Shown here: one piece after another, positions 48,801 through 60,300 of the stretch
Position numbering within the stretch: position 1 is the stretch's first letter
Layout of the letters: the number at the start of each line of letters is the position of its first letter
Assembly: GCF_019320115.1 (NCBI RefSeq)
Contig: NC_089584.1
Coordinates: 105,825,111 to 105,889,110, forward strand
Direction: 5' to 3'
DNA length: 64,000 bases
DNA from: Miscanthus floridulus
Lineage: Eukaryota > Streptophyta > Magnoliopsida > Poales > Poaceae
Notes under the pieces: generated by a model
What the model saw: the letters and a program-made list of their open reading frames with translations, nothing else
Told to the model about the DNA's origin: nothing
Databases searched by the model: none
Made by a program: the position numbers and the translations under genes

Positions 48801-49803
48801 GAAAAGGGGAGGTCCACAGAGCCGTGCTGCTCCGGTGAGAACGGCCGTGCTCCGACGAGCAATAGCGGCCGGCTCAAGCCTTACCATGTCAAAAGGAGAC
48901 GAGCAAAAGCTACGCGATGCCAGGGTGAAGGCGTGGCGAAGACGTAGCGAGCTCCGGTGGTTGGGTGTGGCTGGGATGGCTACTCCGGCGAGGCAGCACG
49001 GCGGTGGCGGAGCGAGGGTGCTATGGCTGCTGCTTTCTGAGCGAGAGAGCCAATGAGATGGAGGAGGGGGAGGTAGGATGGAGTGGGGTGCGCGTGGTCG
49101 GACAGCCTTGAAGCAGCGCGGCCAGTCGGAACGGCACAGGCCGGTGGTGCTGCGCGGCGTGCGCTCTCTAGTGCCGGTTGGGAGTGGGCGCGGTGAACGG
49201 GCGAGGCGCGGCGTAGAGGCAGGCCAGGTGAGGTGTGGGGCAGGCCAGGCCGGCTTCGCGAACTGGGCCAAAAGCGAGGCGTGAGGCCCACTAAGGTGAA
49301 ATGCGATTTTTCAAATTATTTTCTATTCCTATTTCATTCAATGCAAAATTTGAGCAATTTCAAAGCAGTTTCAAACTTTGGCCCAAAAATAAAAGTTGCT
49401 CAAAAATTTATTCTCTACAACTTTGCTTTTAGGACCAAAGTCAAATTCCAAATAGATTTTGAATTACAAAATTAAAATCAATATTAATTTGAAACCCTAA
49501 TTTTGAAGAATTGTTTTTGAAAGCAAAATTTCGCCAAAATTTAAATATAAACTTTGCTCCAAATTGTATCCTAAATATTTATAAGCTATCTTAGTGATCA
49601 AACCAAGAAATCATATCACCCAAACATGAGCATGGCATTTCAAATAGTTTAAACATGATGAATTTCAATTTAATTTCAGCACCACATGAAATGACACTTC
49701 CTTTCTTTAGAATGGAATGCATAGATGCTGCTTATGCATAATGAAATGATGATTATGCTCATGAGATGGAATGTTAATGTATGCTTAACACCGAGGTGTT
49801 ACA
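45814..49803 (-). repeat. Element C 3-prime LTR (left), about 4 kb
   Basis: It starts TGTAAC and ends GTTACA, a 6-bp perfect terminal inverted repeat. The length, 3990 bp, is large even for this lineage. A strongly GC-rich block at about 48440-49290 is open on both strands; in the element's own sense strand it gives a 275-residue proline-, alanine- and arginine-rich frame (49271-48444). The rest is AT-rich. The first 259 bp are matched by 56545-56804. Confidence 0.9.
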
Positions 49804-49814
49804 GCCCTCCCCAC

Positions 49815-52800
49815 TTATAAGAATCTTGTCCCAAGATTTTGAGTTACGAACCATTTGTTATAAAAATCCTTATAAGCGTTTTGTAGATATTCTCCTGTTT
49901 CCCACGTCGCATCACCATCATCGTGATGACTCCACTGTATCTTATATGTTCTCACCACTTTATTCCAAGTGACTCGGTCCTTAGTGTCCAAAACTCGAAC
50001 CGGTTGCTCATGGTATTCCAAGTCTGATTTGAGCTGAATGCTCTGAGGTTCTATTCTCTCTTCCAGAACACGCAAGCACTTCTTCAACTGCGATACATGG
50101 AAGACTGGGAAGATCGAACCCATCGCTTCTGGTAACTATAACTTATAAGCCATGGGACCCTTCTTCTCTATGATCTTGTATGGTCCTACAAATCTAGGAG
50201 TAAGTTTTCTCTTTATTCCAAACCATTGTACTTTCTTCATTGGAGTAACCTTCAGATAAACATAGTCACCTACCGCAAACTCAAGCGGTCTCCTTCTCTT
50301 ATCGGCATAACTCTTCTAGCGTGACTGTGCTGCTTTCATGTTTTGTTGGATAATACGGACCTTTTTCTTAGCCTCATCAACAAAATCGATTCCGTAAAAC
50401 CTTCTTTCTCCAGGCTCAACCCAATTCAATGGTGTCCTACATTTCCTGCCATACAATGCTTCAAATGGAGCCATCTTGATACTCTCTTAGTAGTTGTTGT
50501 TGTAAGCGAACTCTGCCAAAGGTAACCATGATTCCCATGAACCTTTAGACGATAACACACAAGCTCTAAGCATATCTTCAAGAACAGCATTAACTCGCTC
50601 TATCTACCCATCTGTCTGTGGGTGGTAAGCTATACTCCGAATCAAGCTAGTACCCAAACCTTTATGAAGATGCTCCAAAAAATGAGTGGTAAACTATGAC
50701 CCACGGTCAGACACGATAGTCTTTGGTATACCATGTAATTGGACAATCTCTGCAATGTACTTCTCAGCATACTAAGGTGGTCGAAATGTTGTTTTGACTG
50801 GTAAAAAGTGAGCTGATTTGGTAAGTCGATCTACAATTACCCAAATCAAATCATTCCCCTTTTGTGTGGTGGGGAAACCGGTGATAAAATCCATACTTAT
50901 ATCATCCCATTTCCAATCTGGTACTGACAAAGGTTGCAACATTCCTACGGGTCTCATGTGAAGAGCTTTCACTCTACAACACATGTCGCAACGAGCAACA
51001 TACGCTGCAATCTCCTTCTTCATCTTCGTCCACCAATAACATGGTCTCAATTCTTGGTACATTTTGTTACTTCCAGGATGGATAGATAGCTTAGAGTGAT
51101 GAGCTTCATCCATCAATTTGTTCTTGAGCTCTCGATCTTTAGGTACAACCAGACGGTCCTTAAACCATAACACTCCTTGTTCATCCACTCTAAAGTGCTT
51201 GGTCGGTTCTTTCTTCATTTTCTCCTTGATATGGAATATTCCCTTATCTGCTTTCTGACCCTCCATGATCTTACTCTCCAAGGTACAACTGACCTGGATA
51301 TTATGCAATATAGCAGGATGCAACAAATTGAACCCATCTTCAAACAATGGTTGCACAACAAGAGAATGTGACTTCCTACTTAAGGCATCTGCCACAACAT
51401 TTGCCTTTCCCAGATGATAGTGCACATTCAGATTATAATCCTTTATTAGCTCTAACTATCTTCTTTGTTGCATATTCAACTCAGACTAAGTAAATATGTA
51501 CTTGAGACTCTTATGATCTGTAAAGATATTGCACACATTCCCAAGCAAGTAGTGTCTCCAAATCTTTAGAGCATGCACAACAGCCGCAAGCTCTAAATCA
51601 TGCGTAGGATAGTTAACCTCATGCTTCCTCAACTGATGTGAGGCATAAGCAATGACCCTTCCATCTTGCATTAGAACACATCCTAAACCATTCTTTGATG
51701 CATCGCAAAACACATCAAATGGCTTCTCTATATCCGGTTGCGCCAGAACATGAGCAGTGGTTAGCAAATTCCGCAAGGTGTAGAAAGCTGCCTCACACTC
51801 CTCTGTCCAAATGAACTTATGATCCTTTTGTAGCAAACTTGTCATTGGCTTGGCAATCTTCGAGAAGTCCGGTATAAAACGACGATGGTAACCGGCTAAT
51901 CCAAGAAAACTCCGAACCTCATGAACTATGCTTGGTGCCTTCTGGTCCATAACCTCTTGTACCTTACTAGGATCTACTGAGATTCCATTCTCAGATAGCA
52001 CATGACCGAGAAAAGGAATTGTCTTCAGCCAGAACTCACATTTACTAAACTTAGCATACAGCTAGTGATCTCTGAGTCTAGTCAAGACAATTCTTAGATG
52101 CTCTTCATGATCCTGTTCGTTCTCTGAGTATACTAGAATGTCATCAATGAACACAATCACGAACTTATCCAACTCCGGCATAAAGACCAAATTCATCAGA
52201 TACATAAAGTATGCAGGAGCATTTGTCAAACCAAAGGACATGACAAGATACTCGTACAAACCATATCTAGTGGAGAACGCGGTTTTGGGTATATCTTGTG
52301 GTCTAATCTTGATTTGATGGTACCCTGATCTCAAATCTATTTTGGAGAACACCTTGGCTTTAGACAATTGATTAAACAAGATATCAATCTAAGGTAGAGG
52401 ATACTTGTTTTTAATTGTCACCGCATTCAGTGGTCGGTAGTCCACGCACATCCATAAGGAGTTATCCTTCTTCTTCTTCTTCACGAACAGTGTGGGACAT
52501 CCCCACTCCGATGAACTTGGACGAATTAAACCCTTAGTCAATAGATCTTGGAGTTGTTTCTTCAACTCGGCTAATTCATTTAGAGGCATCCGATAAGGCC
52601 TTCTTGAGATTGGTGGTGTTCTAGGGATTAACTCAATGGCAAACTCAACATCTCTGTCCAGTGGAAGACCGGGTAACTCATCTAGAAACACGTCCGGAAA
52701 CTCACACACTACTGGAATCTTGGCTAGAAGAGTAGTTTGGACTGCACAAGTTGTACTGGTCAGATCTATTCTCTGAGGTAAGGTTACTTGAAATGTACCT

Positions 52801-54283
52801 TCTCCAATAGGTTCTTTGAGAGAAATGCTTCTTCCTCCAACATCAATTACTACTCCCATCTTAGTCATCCAGTTCATTCCTATAATCACATCCAGAACTA
52901 GCCCTCGCATAACTATCAAGTTAAGCTTATACTGCCTATTTGCTATACTCAGGGTTATCCCTCGGATTATCTGATTAGTTAATAGATCAGCCCTAGCTGA
53001 ACTGATCTGATAAGCATATTCCAATTCAACTATCTTTTGCTCATACTTTCTTGCAAATGCTTGACTTATGAATGAATGCGATAATCCAGAATCAAACAAA
53101 ACGACTGCAGGATGATTGTTGATAGAAAACATACCAGCTGTCATGGGATCTCCTTCTAGGATGTCATCAATGGTGGTGTGGTGCACACGAGCTTAGTACT
53201 GATTCTGCTGCCTCTTGGGATATGGGCAAAACTTCGCAAAGTGCCTAGTTTGATTGTAGTTGAAACACGATCCTCTTACTTGAGTAGCAGCTCCAGATGA
53301 ACTGCCTTGTCTAGTCTTGGCTTGTGGCACCGCCATCTTGAATGGCTTCTGGTTCCTTTGAGGTTGCTGGGCATTCTGATTCCTCCGCTGGGGTGGCGTA
53401 AACCTTGCACCAGGGGCAGGCGGACGATACGTAGAACGATTTGCCATTGGGGCCCTTAGCTGGGATGGACCTAACTCAAAAGCTCTCTTGCGAGTCTTGG
53501 ATGTAGCATATACATTATTGTTCTTTTCTTGCTTTAAGCAGTCACTAACAAAGTCATTGAAACCAGTTCTTGTGTTAGTACCCACGTGCTTCATCATCTT
53601 GGGATTCAGACCTCTCTTAAAACTAGCGATCTTTTTGGCATCGGTATTCACCATGTTAGAGGCATAGCGACTTAGATTATTGAATGCATGTAGATACTGG
53701 GTCACCGTCTTGGTGCCTTGGTTCAGTGCTAGAAATTCTCCAAACTTCATTTCGGTCAAACCCGGTGGAATGTAAACTCCACGAAAAGCCACCGTGAACT
53801 CCCTCCAAGTAATGTGGGCATTGGGGGGGGGGGGGAAGTGGTGCGGTGGTACTTCCACCACATTCCTGTAGGGCCTTGTAGCTGATGAGCTGCATACTCA
53901 GTTTTTAACACTTCTGTCATCCTTAGAACATGAAACTTATCTTCCATGGTGTTTATCCACTCTTCCACATCCAATGGCTCTGCCGCTTCCTTGAAAATTG
54001 GTGGTCTGGTGTCCATAAAGTCCTTGAAACTACTATACTAATTCGCTTCATGTCCACCTAGGTTTAACCCACGGCGGGTGTTGTCAGCAATATGGCGCAA
54101 TGCAGCTTCCATGTTCTATTGCATGCCCTCCATGTTGCGCTGACTTCCAAGGAACTATGCGAAGAACTATTTCGCTGTGTACGGTGGAGGAGGCGGTGGT
54201 GGTGGTGGATCACGGTTCTCATTTCTAGTGGTACTGCCACCTGCCTCAGTCGCATCATACACAGTACGACGAGTGTTCGACAT
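49815..54283 (-). pseudogene. Element C gag-pol polyprotein with C-terminal chromodomain, broken by stops
   Basis: The ATG at 54283 (MSNTRRTVYDATEAGG) opens gag, with a proline run, FMDTRPPIF and WINTMEDKFHVL. A 13-base G run (53823-53835) shifts the frame, and gag continues from 53861 to a degenerate knuckle CFNYNQTRHFAKFC (two key residues changed). From 53861 down to 49815 everything is in one frame: protease [34 protein letters not shown] and VFIDDILVY, RNase [17 protein letters not shown], integrase ([44 protein letters not shown]) and a chromodomain (VTWNKVVRTYKIQWSHH, DATWETGEYL). Stops in frame include TAG at 52389, 52062, 51486, 50772 and 50136 and TAA at 53193. Chromodomains of this lineage steer integration toward methylated histone H3. 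Confidence 0.92.
53823..53835. repeat. Run of 13 G (13 C in gag sense)
   Basis: A mononucleotide run inside gag. The gag frame before it (54283-53836) and after it (53861 onward) differ, so a slippage change in this run is the simplest cause of the frameshift. A sequencing error here is also possible. Confidence 0.8.
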
Positions 54284-54654
54284 CTGCATATTTCAGCAAC
54301 AGTAATTATTAGGCGATGTTGTAGAAATTGCAGGTGAATGAAAAATTATGCCGTACTGAATTCACTGGAGAAAAATAAATTCATACAATAAGACAGGGGC
54401 ACAATAAGTCATTCCAATTAACACAATATTACTAATTTGATTACTTAAGCGCACACATCACATCCATTACAACCAAATTGCTAGCTTACATACACTAGAC
54501 TTTTGACGTTCAGATATCGCCACAAACACATCCAAGTTTTCCAACATTACATCAAGGTCTTAGTCTTTCTACTCATGAGTACATGCCAGACATGTCAACC
54601 ATGCAAAAGGTCATCGCAAACGAAACCCTAGTAGCTAGTGCAACAACTACTAGT
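54284..54654 (-). other. Element C spacer between leader ORF and gag
   Basis: No frame is open. On the sense strand the last bases before the gag ATG are GAAATATGCAG, a good 3-prime splice-site sequence. The spacer may therefore be the end of an intron whose removal brings the gag start close to the RNA 5-prime end. Confidence 0.5.
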
Positions 54655-55710
54655 CTACTCATCGTGGTCGCTGTCTAGGTCGGAGATGTCGACATCATCA
54701 CTATCTACATCATCGTCGTCATCATCAGCTGGTGCCTCAAGCTCTTCGGGATCCTTGTCCTCATCTAGATCCATCTCTATGGCTCCAGGCGGAACGTAAG
54801 GGTGGAGCTAGTTATTTAGCTGATGAACCTCCTCACGTAGGTTGTCGTTGTACTCTTCTGCATTGGCCAGCTGCTGCTCTAGCTCAACCTATCGAGCTCT
54901 TAGAACATCTTCTGCGGACCAGGCTTCATTCCTCTAGTGGAGCACATGGATCAACATGTGCTCAGCATTCCTGTTGGTGGTGGTTAGACGCTTGACCTAC
55001 TCTCTCAGTGCATGCATGTCTCTCTCATAGGCTCTAGTCCTCTAGGTCGCCTGATCCCTCTAACGAGTCAACTGAGCCATCTCTGCACTGAGCCTCTCAA
55101 TCTCGGCATCGTGATCCCTCTGAAGCTGACGTCGGTCATCGTGGGCATGACCAAGAGCACTAGACACACGTCTAAGGCTACCTTCTACTCCATCAAAAGC
55201 CTTCATCACTATGAACATGGCGCTCATGGCAGGGTTATCACTGTTCTATCCTTCTGCTGCACCAATCTCTAGAGATCTTCCTCTTGCTTGCTGCCATGAG
55301 TCAGTGGAGGGGTTGCCCCTCAGAAAGACTCCAACTAAAGCGACTACCAACTCCTAAGGAAAACAATCCATGATATCCCTTAGTATCCCAAAGGCTGCCC
55401 TGTTAGCTACTTCTTCATCAGTCCTGCCAGTTGACTCATAACGCCAACTAGTCCACTCAGAATTGTCACCTCGGGGACGAACAATGGCCTCCACAATAAC
55501 CAAGAGACCTTCTCCCAACTGCTCATTTGTCTAGAAGTAGCGGGGCTCCATTCCATCAGGATAGCCTACATAGCTGAGCACTCTCCACAAGAGTGTAGGC
55601 ATCCCAAACTCTCCAAGAAACATGTGGCGCTGATGGGTACATGGAGCAAGCTGATGGCGGGGAGCTCTGCCTTTGGTGGACTTGCGAGCGGTCTGCTTTG
55701 TGCGTGCCAT
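54655..55710 (-). pseudogene. Leader ORF of element C: histone H3 tail-like N-terminus, coiled coil, acidic tail
   Basis: From the ATG at 55710 the minus-strand frame runs 351 codons to TAG 54655-54657 without a frameshift. Residues 1-18 read MARTKQTARKSTKGRAPR, then HQLA. This is identical to the start of histone H3 through T11 and matches 18 of its first 21 residues (Met not counted). The differences are K for G12, R for K14 and H for K18; P and C replace T22 and K23. Residues 30-170 are of unknown type, about 195-300 are heptad-like and rich in E, L, R and Q (coiled coil), and 311-351 are strongly acidic (a run of six D at 329-334). Nine in-frame TAG codons, at codons 60, 119, 155, 217, 223, 238, 259, 274 and 301, break it. 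No histone fold is present, so it is not an H3 gene. It lies between primer site and gag on the sense strand, so it is part of the element. Confidence 0.9.
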
Positions 55711-56530
55711 CTATAGCAAATTTGTTTTATTACTCATGTGAGAACAAGGTTAAGTTGTCATTTTTATCAAAATGAGGTAATCAACTTATAAGGGGAGGAA
55801 CAATGCCATGAATGATTTGTAACAACATGATGCATGCACGTTCCGTACGTTCTCACAAACTTAGGAAAAATAACAATTGCTAGCGGCATGGACGGTGGCA
55901 TACAATGGTCTCTGATAAACGTAGCTAATACGTACTACACGACAGCGCTGTTATGCACCTGCAAAAGATTCACTTCAGCCCAAACCCTGACAGTATGAAA
56001 AATATGCACGAAAATAGTAAAGTAATCTACTCATCCTACACGCATCCCTAGATATACGTACAACGGTAGCAACTACCCGAACCATCGTCCTATCGATGGC
56101 ATCGTCACCACAGGATGGAATTTCCCCACACATTGGATACCTTCATACAAACATGCGTATGGCATGTAAATAATCCAGCATCATATAAGCACTTCCCTAG
56201 ATCGGCAGTGTATCCGATCATGCTCTCACAACTCTCACTTACCGAGGCGTAGAGGCAATGGATCCATACATTACCACTCAAGTGAATGGCACTCATACAA
56301 TAGCACGCCGTATGAGCAACGAAATAGAAATATGATGCAAAGACCCCTAAGTCAGTACTTAAATAAGCCACCTAGAGTCCTTAACTGGGCATAAAGGATA
56401 TGACCACTGGCACACTCTTAAGTTTTTAATTAGAGGTTAAAACACCTATATACTATAGTTTGCAATTAGTTTTGTAACACAAAATCCTTTTGTTTTAAAT
56501 ACACGCATGAACAGTAACCTGCTAAACCTT
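55711..56530 (-). other. Element C 5-prime leader with possible intron
   Basis: Noncoding on both strands. In the sense direction a donor-like TTTTGCAG|GTGCATAA occurs at about 55968-55953. The bases just before the H3-like ATG are AAATTTGCTATAG, which resemble an acceptor. A spliced leader is therefore plausible. No protein motif is seen. Confidence 0.4.
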
Positions 56531-56542
56531 GCTCTGATGCCA
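56531..56542 (-). other. Element C primer binding site
   Basis: On the minus strand TGGCATCAGAGC, two bases from the right LTR (56545). It differs by one base from the tRNA-Met site of element B. Confidence 0.85.
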
Positions 56543-56544
56543 GC

Positions 56545-56804
56545 TGTAACAGAACCGACCAATTATACGAGATTAAGTAAGGAAAATCTTCCGTCGAAGC
56601 AAATAATTTAGCAAACTTAAGCCCGTATAACCCAGTAGTCCATGAAACCACGAAGGATTTCAAACCAATCGACATACAAACCAAGATCGTACAAGTTTAG
56701 CAAATACTGTCACATGTTACATAAAGTTCGCAATGACAGTAGGATATATCAGAGTTTAGAATATAAAGTTATTACAAACCAGGTTCAATCTGAAATAGCG
56801 GAAG
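56545..56804 (-). repeat. Element C 5-prime LTR (right), first 260 bp before element D
   Basis: It matches 45814-46072 closely from TGTAACAGAACC to AATAGCGGAAG. Element D begins at 56805. The remaining 3.7 kb should lie beyond D, outside the window. Confidence 0.92.
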
Positions 56805-57277
56805 TGTGGGGGTATTAACCCCTATACCCTTACGGCTAAGCTTGGGCTGGCCCGGATCGATGGGTTCGGTCCACCTGAAAGACGACGTGCGGCCCGGTTA
56901 ACCTGATCGGAGTCCCGCACAAGGAATCAAGACGGATTTGGCGACCAAGCAGGATCCTGGTCGGTTAGAATAGGAATCCTTATCCGGCCACATATGGCAA
57001 TTGTAACTGACTAGGATTAGTTTCCAGATCTGTAACCCTGCCTCCCAGACTATATAAGGCGAGCAGGGGACCCCTCTAAAAAACATCTCTCATTGACATA
57101 CAGCAATACAAATCAGACGTAGGACGTAGGTATTACGCCTTCTTGGCGGCCGAACCTGGATAAAACCTCGTGTCTGTCTTGCGTCACCGTCTTGTTTGGG
57201 GCTTGCGCATCTGTCTGCCGATAATCTAATACCTTGGGCATACCCCTAGGTAGACTGTCGACCATATTTCGTCGACA
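56805..57277 (+). repeat. Element D 5-prime LTR, 473 bp
   Basis: It starts TGTGGGGGTATTAACC and ends TTCGTCGACA. A clear TATA box TATATAAGG lies at 57051-57059, about 220 bp before the LTR end, so transcription should start near 57080-57090. Confidence 0.88.
57051..57059 (+). promoter_or_regulatory. TATA box in element D LTR
   Basis: TATATAAGG lies in a GC-rich context inside the LTR, upstream of the primer site in the correct orientation for gag-pol transcription. Confidence 0.7.
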
Positions 57278-57278
57278 G

Positions 57279-57290
57279 TGGCACGCCAGG
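57279..57290 (+). other. Element D primer binding site
   Basis: TGGCACGCCAGG starts one base after the LTR end. The TGGCxCGCCAGGTAGGGGG form is typical of grass Tat-type gypsy elements and differs from the tRNA-Met site used by A, B, C and the gag-only element. Confidence 0.75.
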
Positions 57291-57325
57291 TAGGGGGTGT
57301 GCGTACTGCTCTCCAAGCAAACAAG

Positions 57326-60300
57326 ATGGTCATCATCTCTGGCTCCGTGGCTACGCCCAACGGCCCCACGTTCACCGTCGGCCAGATCACCTGGACCACC
57401 GGCTCCGACGACTCCATCGCCATGACCACGGAGGAGGCATGGATTCAACCTGCGCCGATGACTACTTCACCTGCATCGGCTACAGCTCTGACCACGGTGA
57501 ACATGGCTCCGACCACGGTGAACACGGCTCCAACCACAACGGATACGGCTCCAACCATGATGGACCTGGCTCCGACCATGGGACATCTGGCTCCGACCAC
57601 ACCTATAGCCACGCTGACAACCCGTCGTCCGCTTCCCCGCTACAGAGGAAAGCAGATCGACAACACCGACCTGCTCGACTCCGTTGATCGGGTCGGCATC
57701 CAACTCGCTGAAACCCTAGCTCTAGTAAGTACGATTCAAAGCCAACCTAACGAGCAGGTAACAGCTCCCCACAACAGATCTATCCGACCAGCTCGGACCA
57801 GTCGTCCTGCGCGACTTGGAACAGATCTTGTGGTCATATCAACTCCTGAGGGGCGTTTCGCTCGTCGCCAGCCAGCCATCGCGACGGGTCTCCGACTCTA
57901 TGAGTACAAAGTCTCGATGGAGAACCACCAGGTCTAGCCCTACGGCCTGCAAAACGCTGCCTCCAGCTACGCGTACAACCTGCGACGCCGCTCGGATCTG
58001 TGCCCTATACACCGATCTCAGCCGAAGCCATGCAACATCGTCAACATGGTCTGGATTGAAGATTATCAAGAAGGATCCATCCACACAGTCCGAGAGGGTG
58101 ACTCCAGCTCCTCATCCGGCATCGCATCCAACGCATCTGTCCACACCGAGCTTCAGCGTCACAAAGATGAAGGCGTCAAATACGATCTGGATCTACTAGA
58201 CTATGCCCTGGGTTTCCCCCATTTTCCGTCTTTCCCGCCAAGACGAGGGGATTTGATCCATGTTGTCAGCAACGACGAGCCGCCAGCAGTTGGCGAAACA
58301 GAACAAGAAAAGACTGCACGCGAAGCACGCAATATTAACCGGTTTAATCGTCGGCAAATCGAAGCTGAAGCAGACCAGGAGGCACGACGCATAAGGGTCC
58401 AACCACGTGACCTCAACAATGCTTTCGATAGGGTGGGGGACAAACAAGTCTTCAAGACCCCAAGCACCAACGTAGCCGTCGCCATGGCGACAATGCAGCG
58501 GCTGCCCAACACTCCCGAGACCCAAGCAATCCGTGATGACATACAAGCTTATCTGATGGCTGCTATGGCTCAGACCACAGAGATGAATCAAGCCCGGGCT
58601 CCATCCGTTTATGTCGAATCAAGCCACAGCCGCCAATACTCAAGTCGCTCACAGTCACTCAACCAACGTGGCTCGCACAATAACGACCCATCGGACAACC
58701 GTCAAGGCGGAAACAGTGGTCATGATGGTGGTCGGGACGACAACCGCCGCCGGGAGGATAACCACCATGACGTTCGAGGCGACAACCGCCGAGATAACCG
58801 CGACAATCGCCGTGATAACCACGGTCGCAGGGCTAATCCAGATGGCAATCGAGATTGCCGCGATGGCAATAACGATCTCCGCCATTACCTCGTCGGACGT
58901 GATCTGCGCGCTCGCATCAACCAGAGAGCCAACGATCGTGCATCCCATGAAAGTTATCGCCGTATGGAATATGACACTGCCCACGGCCCGCCGGGTTTGA
59001 AGCAGTTCACTCCACACCTTCGCCAAGTCATATGGCCCAAGAATTTCAAACTCGAGAAACTTCAGAAGTACGACGGCAAGGAAAACCCCGAATTATGGGT
59101 CATGCTCTACGAAACTGCGTGCCGCTCAGCCATGGCTGACGAGCACGTCATGTCTAACTACTTCCCAGTCGCTGTTGGTCATGCAGGTCACCAATGGCTG
59201 GTTAGCTTGCCAGCGAACTATTTTGACTCTTGGCAGGAGCTCAGGTAGGCCTTCATCGACAATTTCATCGCTACTTGTGAGCAACCCGGCAACAAGTACA
59301 ATCTGCAATGGATCCGAGATCGGAAGGATGAACCACTACGCAAGTATGTTCGGCTTTTCTCGGAGATGCGCATCAAGGTCCCATCAATCTCCGACAACGA
59401 AGCAATCGAGGCTTTCGTCACCGGCCTCCGCTTCCACGACGCATTAAGAGACAAGCTCCTCCGGAAGAGACCCGAATTAGTCACAGTGCTTTTGGCCACC
59501 GCTAAGAAATACGCGAACGCTGACGACGCTAAAAAGATAATCGTTGAAGAAGCAGCAAGGGTTCCACGCTCCGACCACCCCCCACACCGCGACGATTACC
59601 GCGGCAATCGTGGCCAAAACGACAATTTTGACCGCCGCAACCAGCGCAACGACTCCCGCGACCACCGTGATCAACGTAATTAGCGGCGCAACCGCCGTGA
59701 CGATTACAGGAGCAAGCGCGCTCGGGAAGACGACGGTGAGGTCAATACCGTGAAAAAGGGCAGCGGACGTCGTAACCATGAGGACGACTACGCCAAAGCA
59801 TTGAAGGGGCCCTGCCAGCTCCATCCTAAGTCAAACCACACCATGGAGAATTGCCGCGTCCTCAAGACTATCTACACGCGTCAACAGGCTCCGGATACGT
59901 TCGACAAGCCTAACGATGCGGGGGAACAGCGCAACGAGGACAACGACGACGACGATGCAGACCCTCATCATAAATACGTCAAGCCAACTGATCGCGTGCA
60001 CACAATCATCGGCGGCAAGGTGTCCATTGAGACCAAACGAGAACGCAAGCTGCTCGCCCGCGCTTGCTTGAACGTGGCAAACACCGACAACCTTCTCACC
60101 GATCCGCGGCTTCCTCCGTGGTCTCACCGTGAAATCTACTTCAGCAGGAAGGACCAATGGGCCGCCATACCCGAGCCAGGGCGTTTTCCCCTGGTCCTCG
60201 ATCCTTGTATCAACAAGGTTCAATTCGATAGGGTACTGATCGACGGCGGCAGCTCCATTGATATACTGTTCAAGAACAGCCTGCCCGCTCTGAAAATAGC

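Larger units (their letters stand above)
45814..56804 (-). mobile_element. Tekay/Del-like gypsy chromovirus C with an extra leader ORF
   Basis: LTR ends TGTAACAGAACCGACC occur at 45814 and 56545 in direct orientation. The left LTR is whole (45814-49803). The right LTR is seen only for 260 bp before element D interrupts it. The minus-strand primer site TGGCATCAGAGC (56531-56542) and purine tract AAGTGGGGAGGG (49805-49816 region) fix transcription as right to left. From 5-prime to 3-prime it carries a leader ORF with a histone H3-like N-terminus (55710-54655), then gag, protease, RT, RNase H, integrase and chromodomain (54283-49815). All frames contain stops, mostly TAG. Confidence 0.93.

Noticed and set aside
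48444..49271. 275-residue minus-strand ORF as a real gene
   Set aside because: It lies in a GC-rich block open on both strands, is proline- and alanine-rich without a family motif, and sits inside an LTR.
55639..55710. True histone H3 gene or pseudogene
   Set aside because: Only the first 21 or so residues resemble H3. The core histone fold never appears, and the frame goes on for 330 codons as coiled coil and acidic tail within the element C leader.
57439..57703. Overlapping ORFs on both strands in the gag N-terminal repeats of element D
   Set aside because: They arise from the 21-bp repeats read in other frames and show no independent motif.
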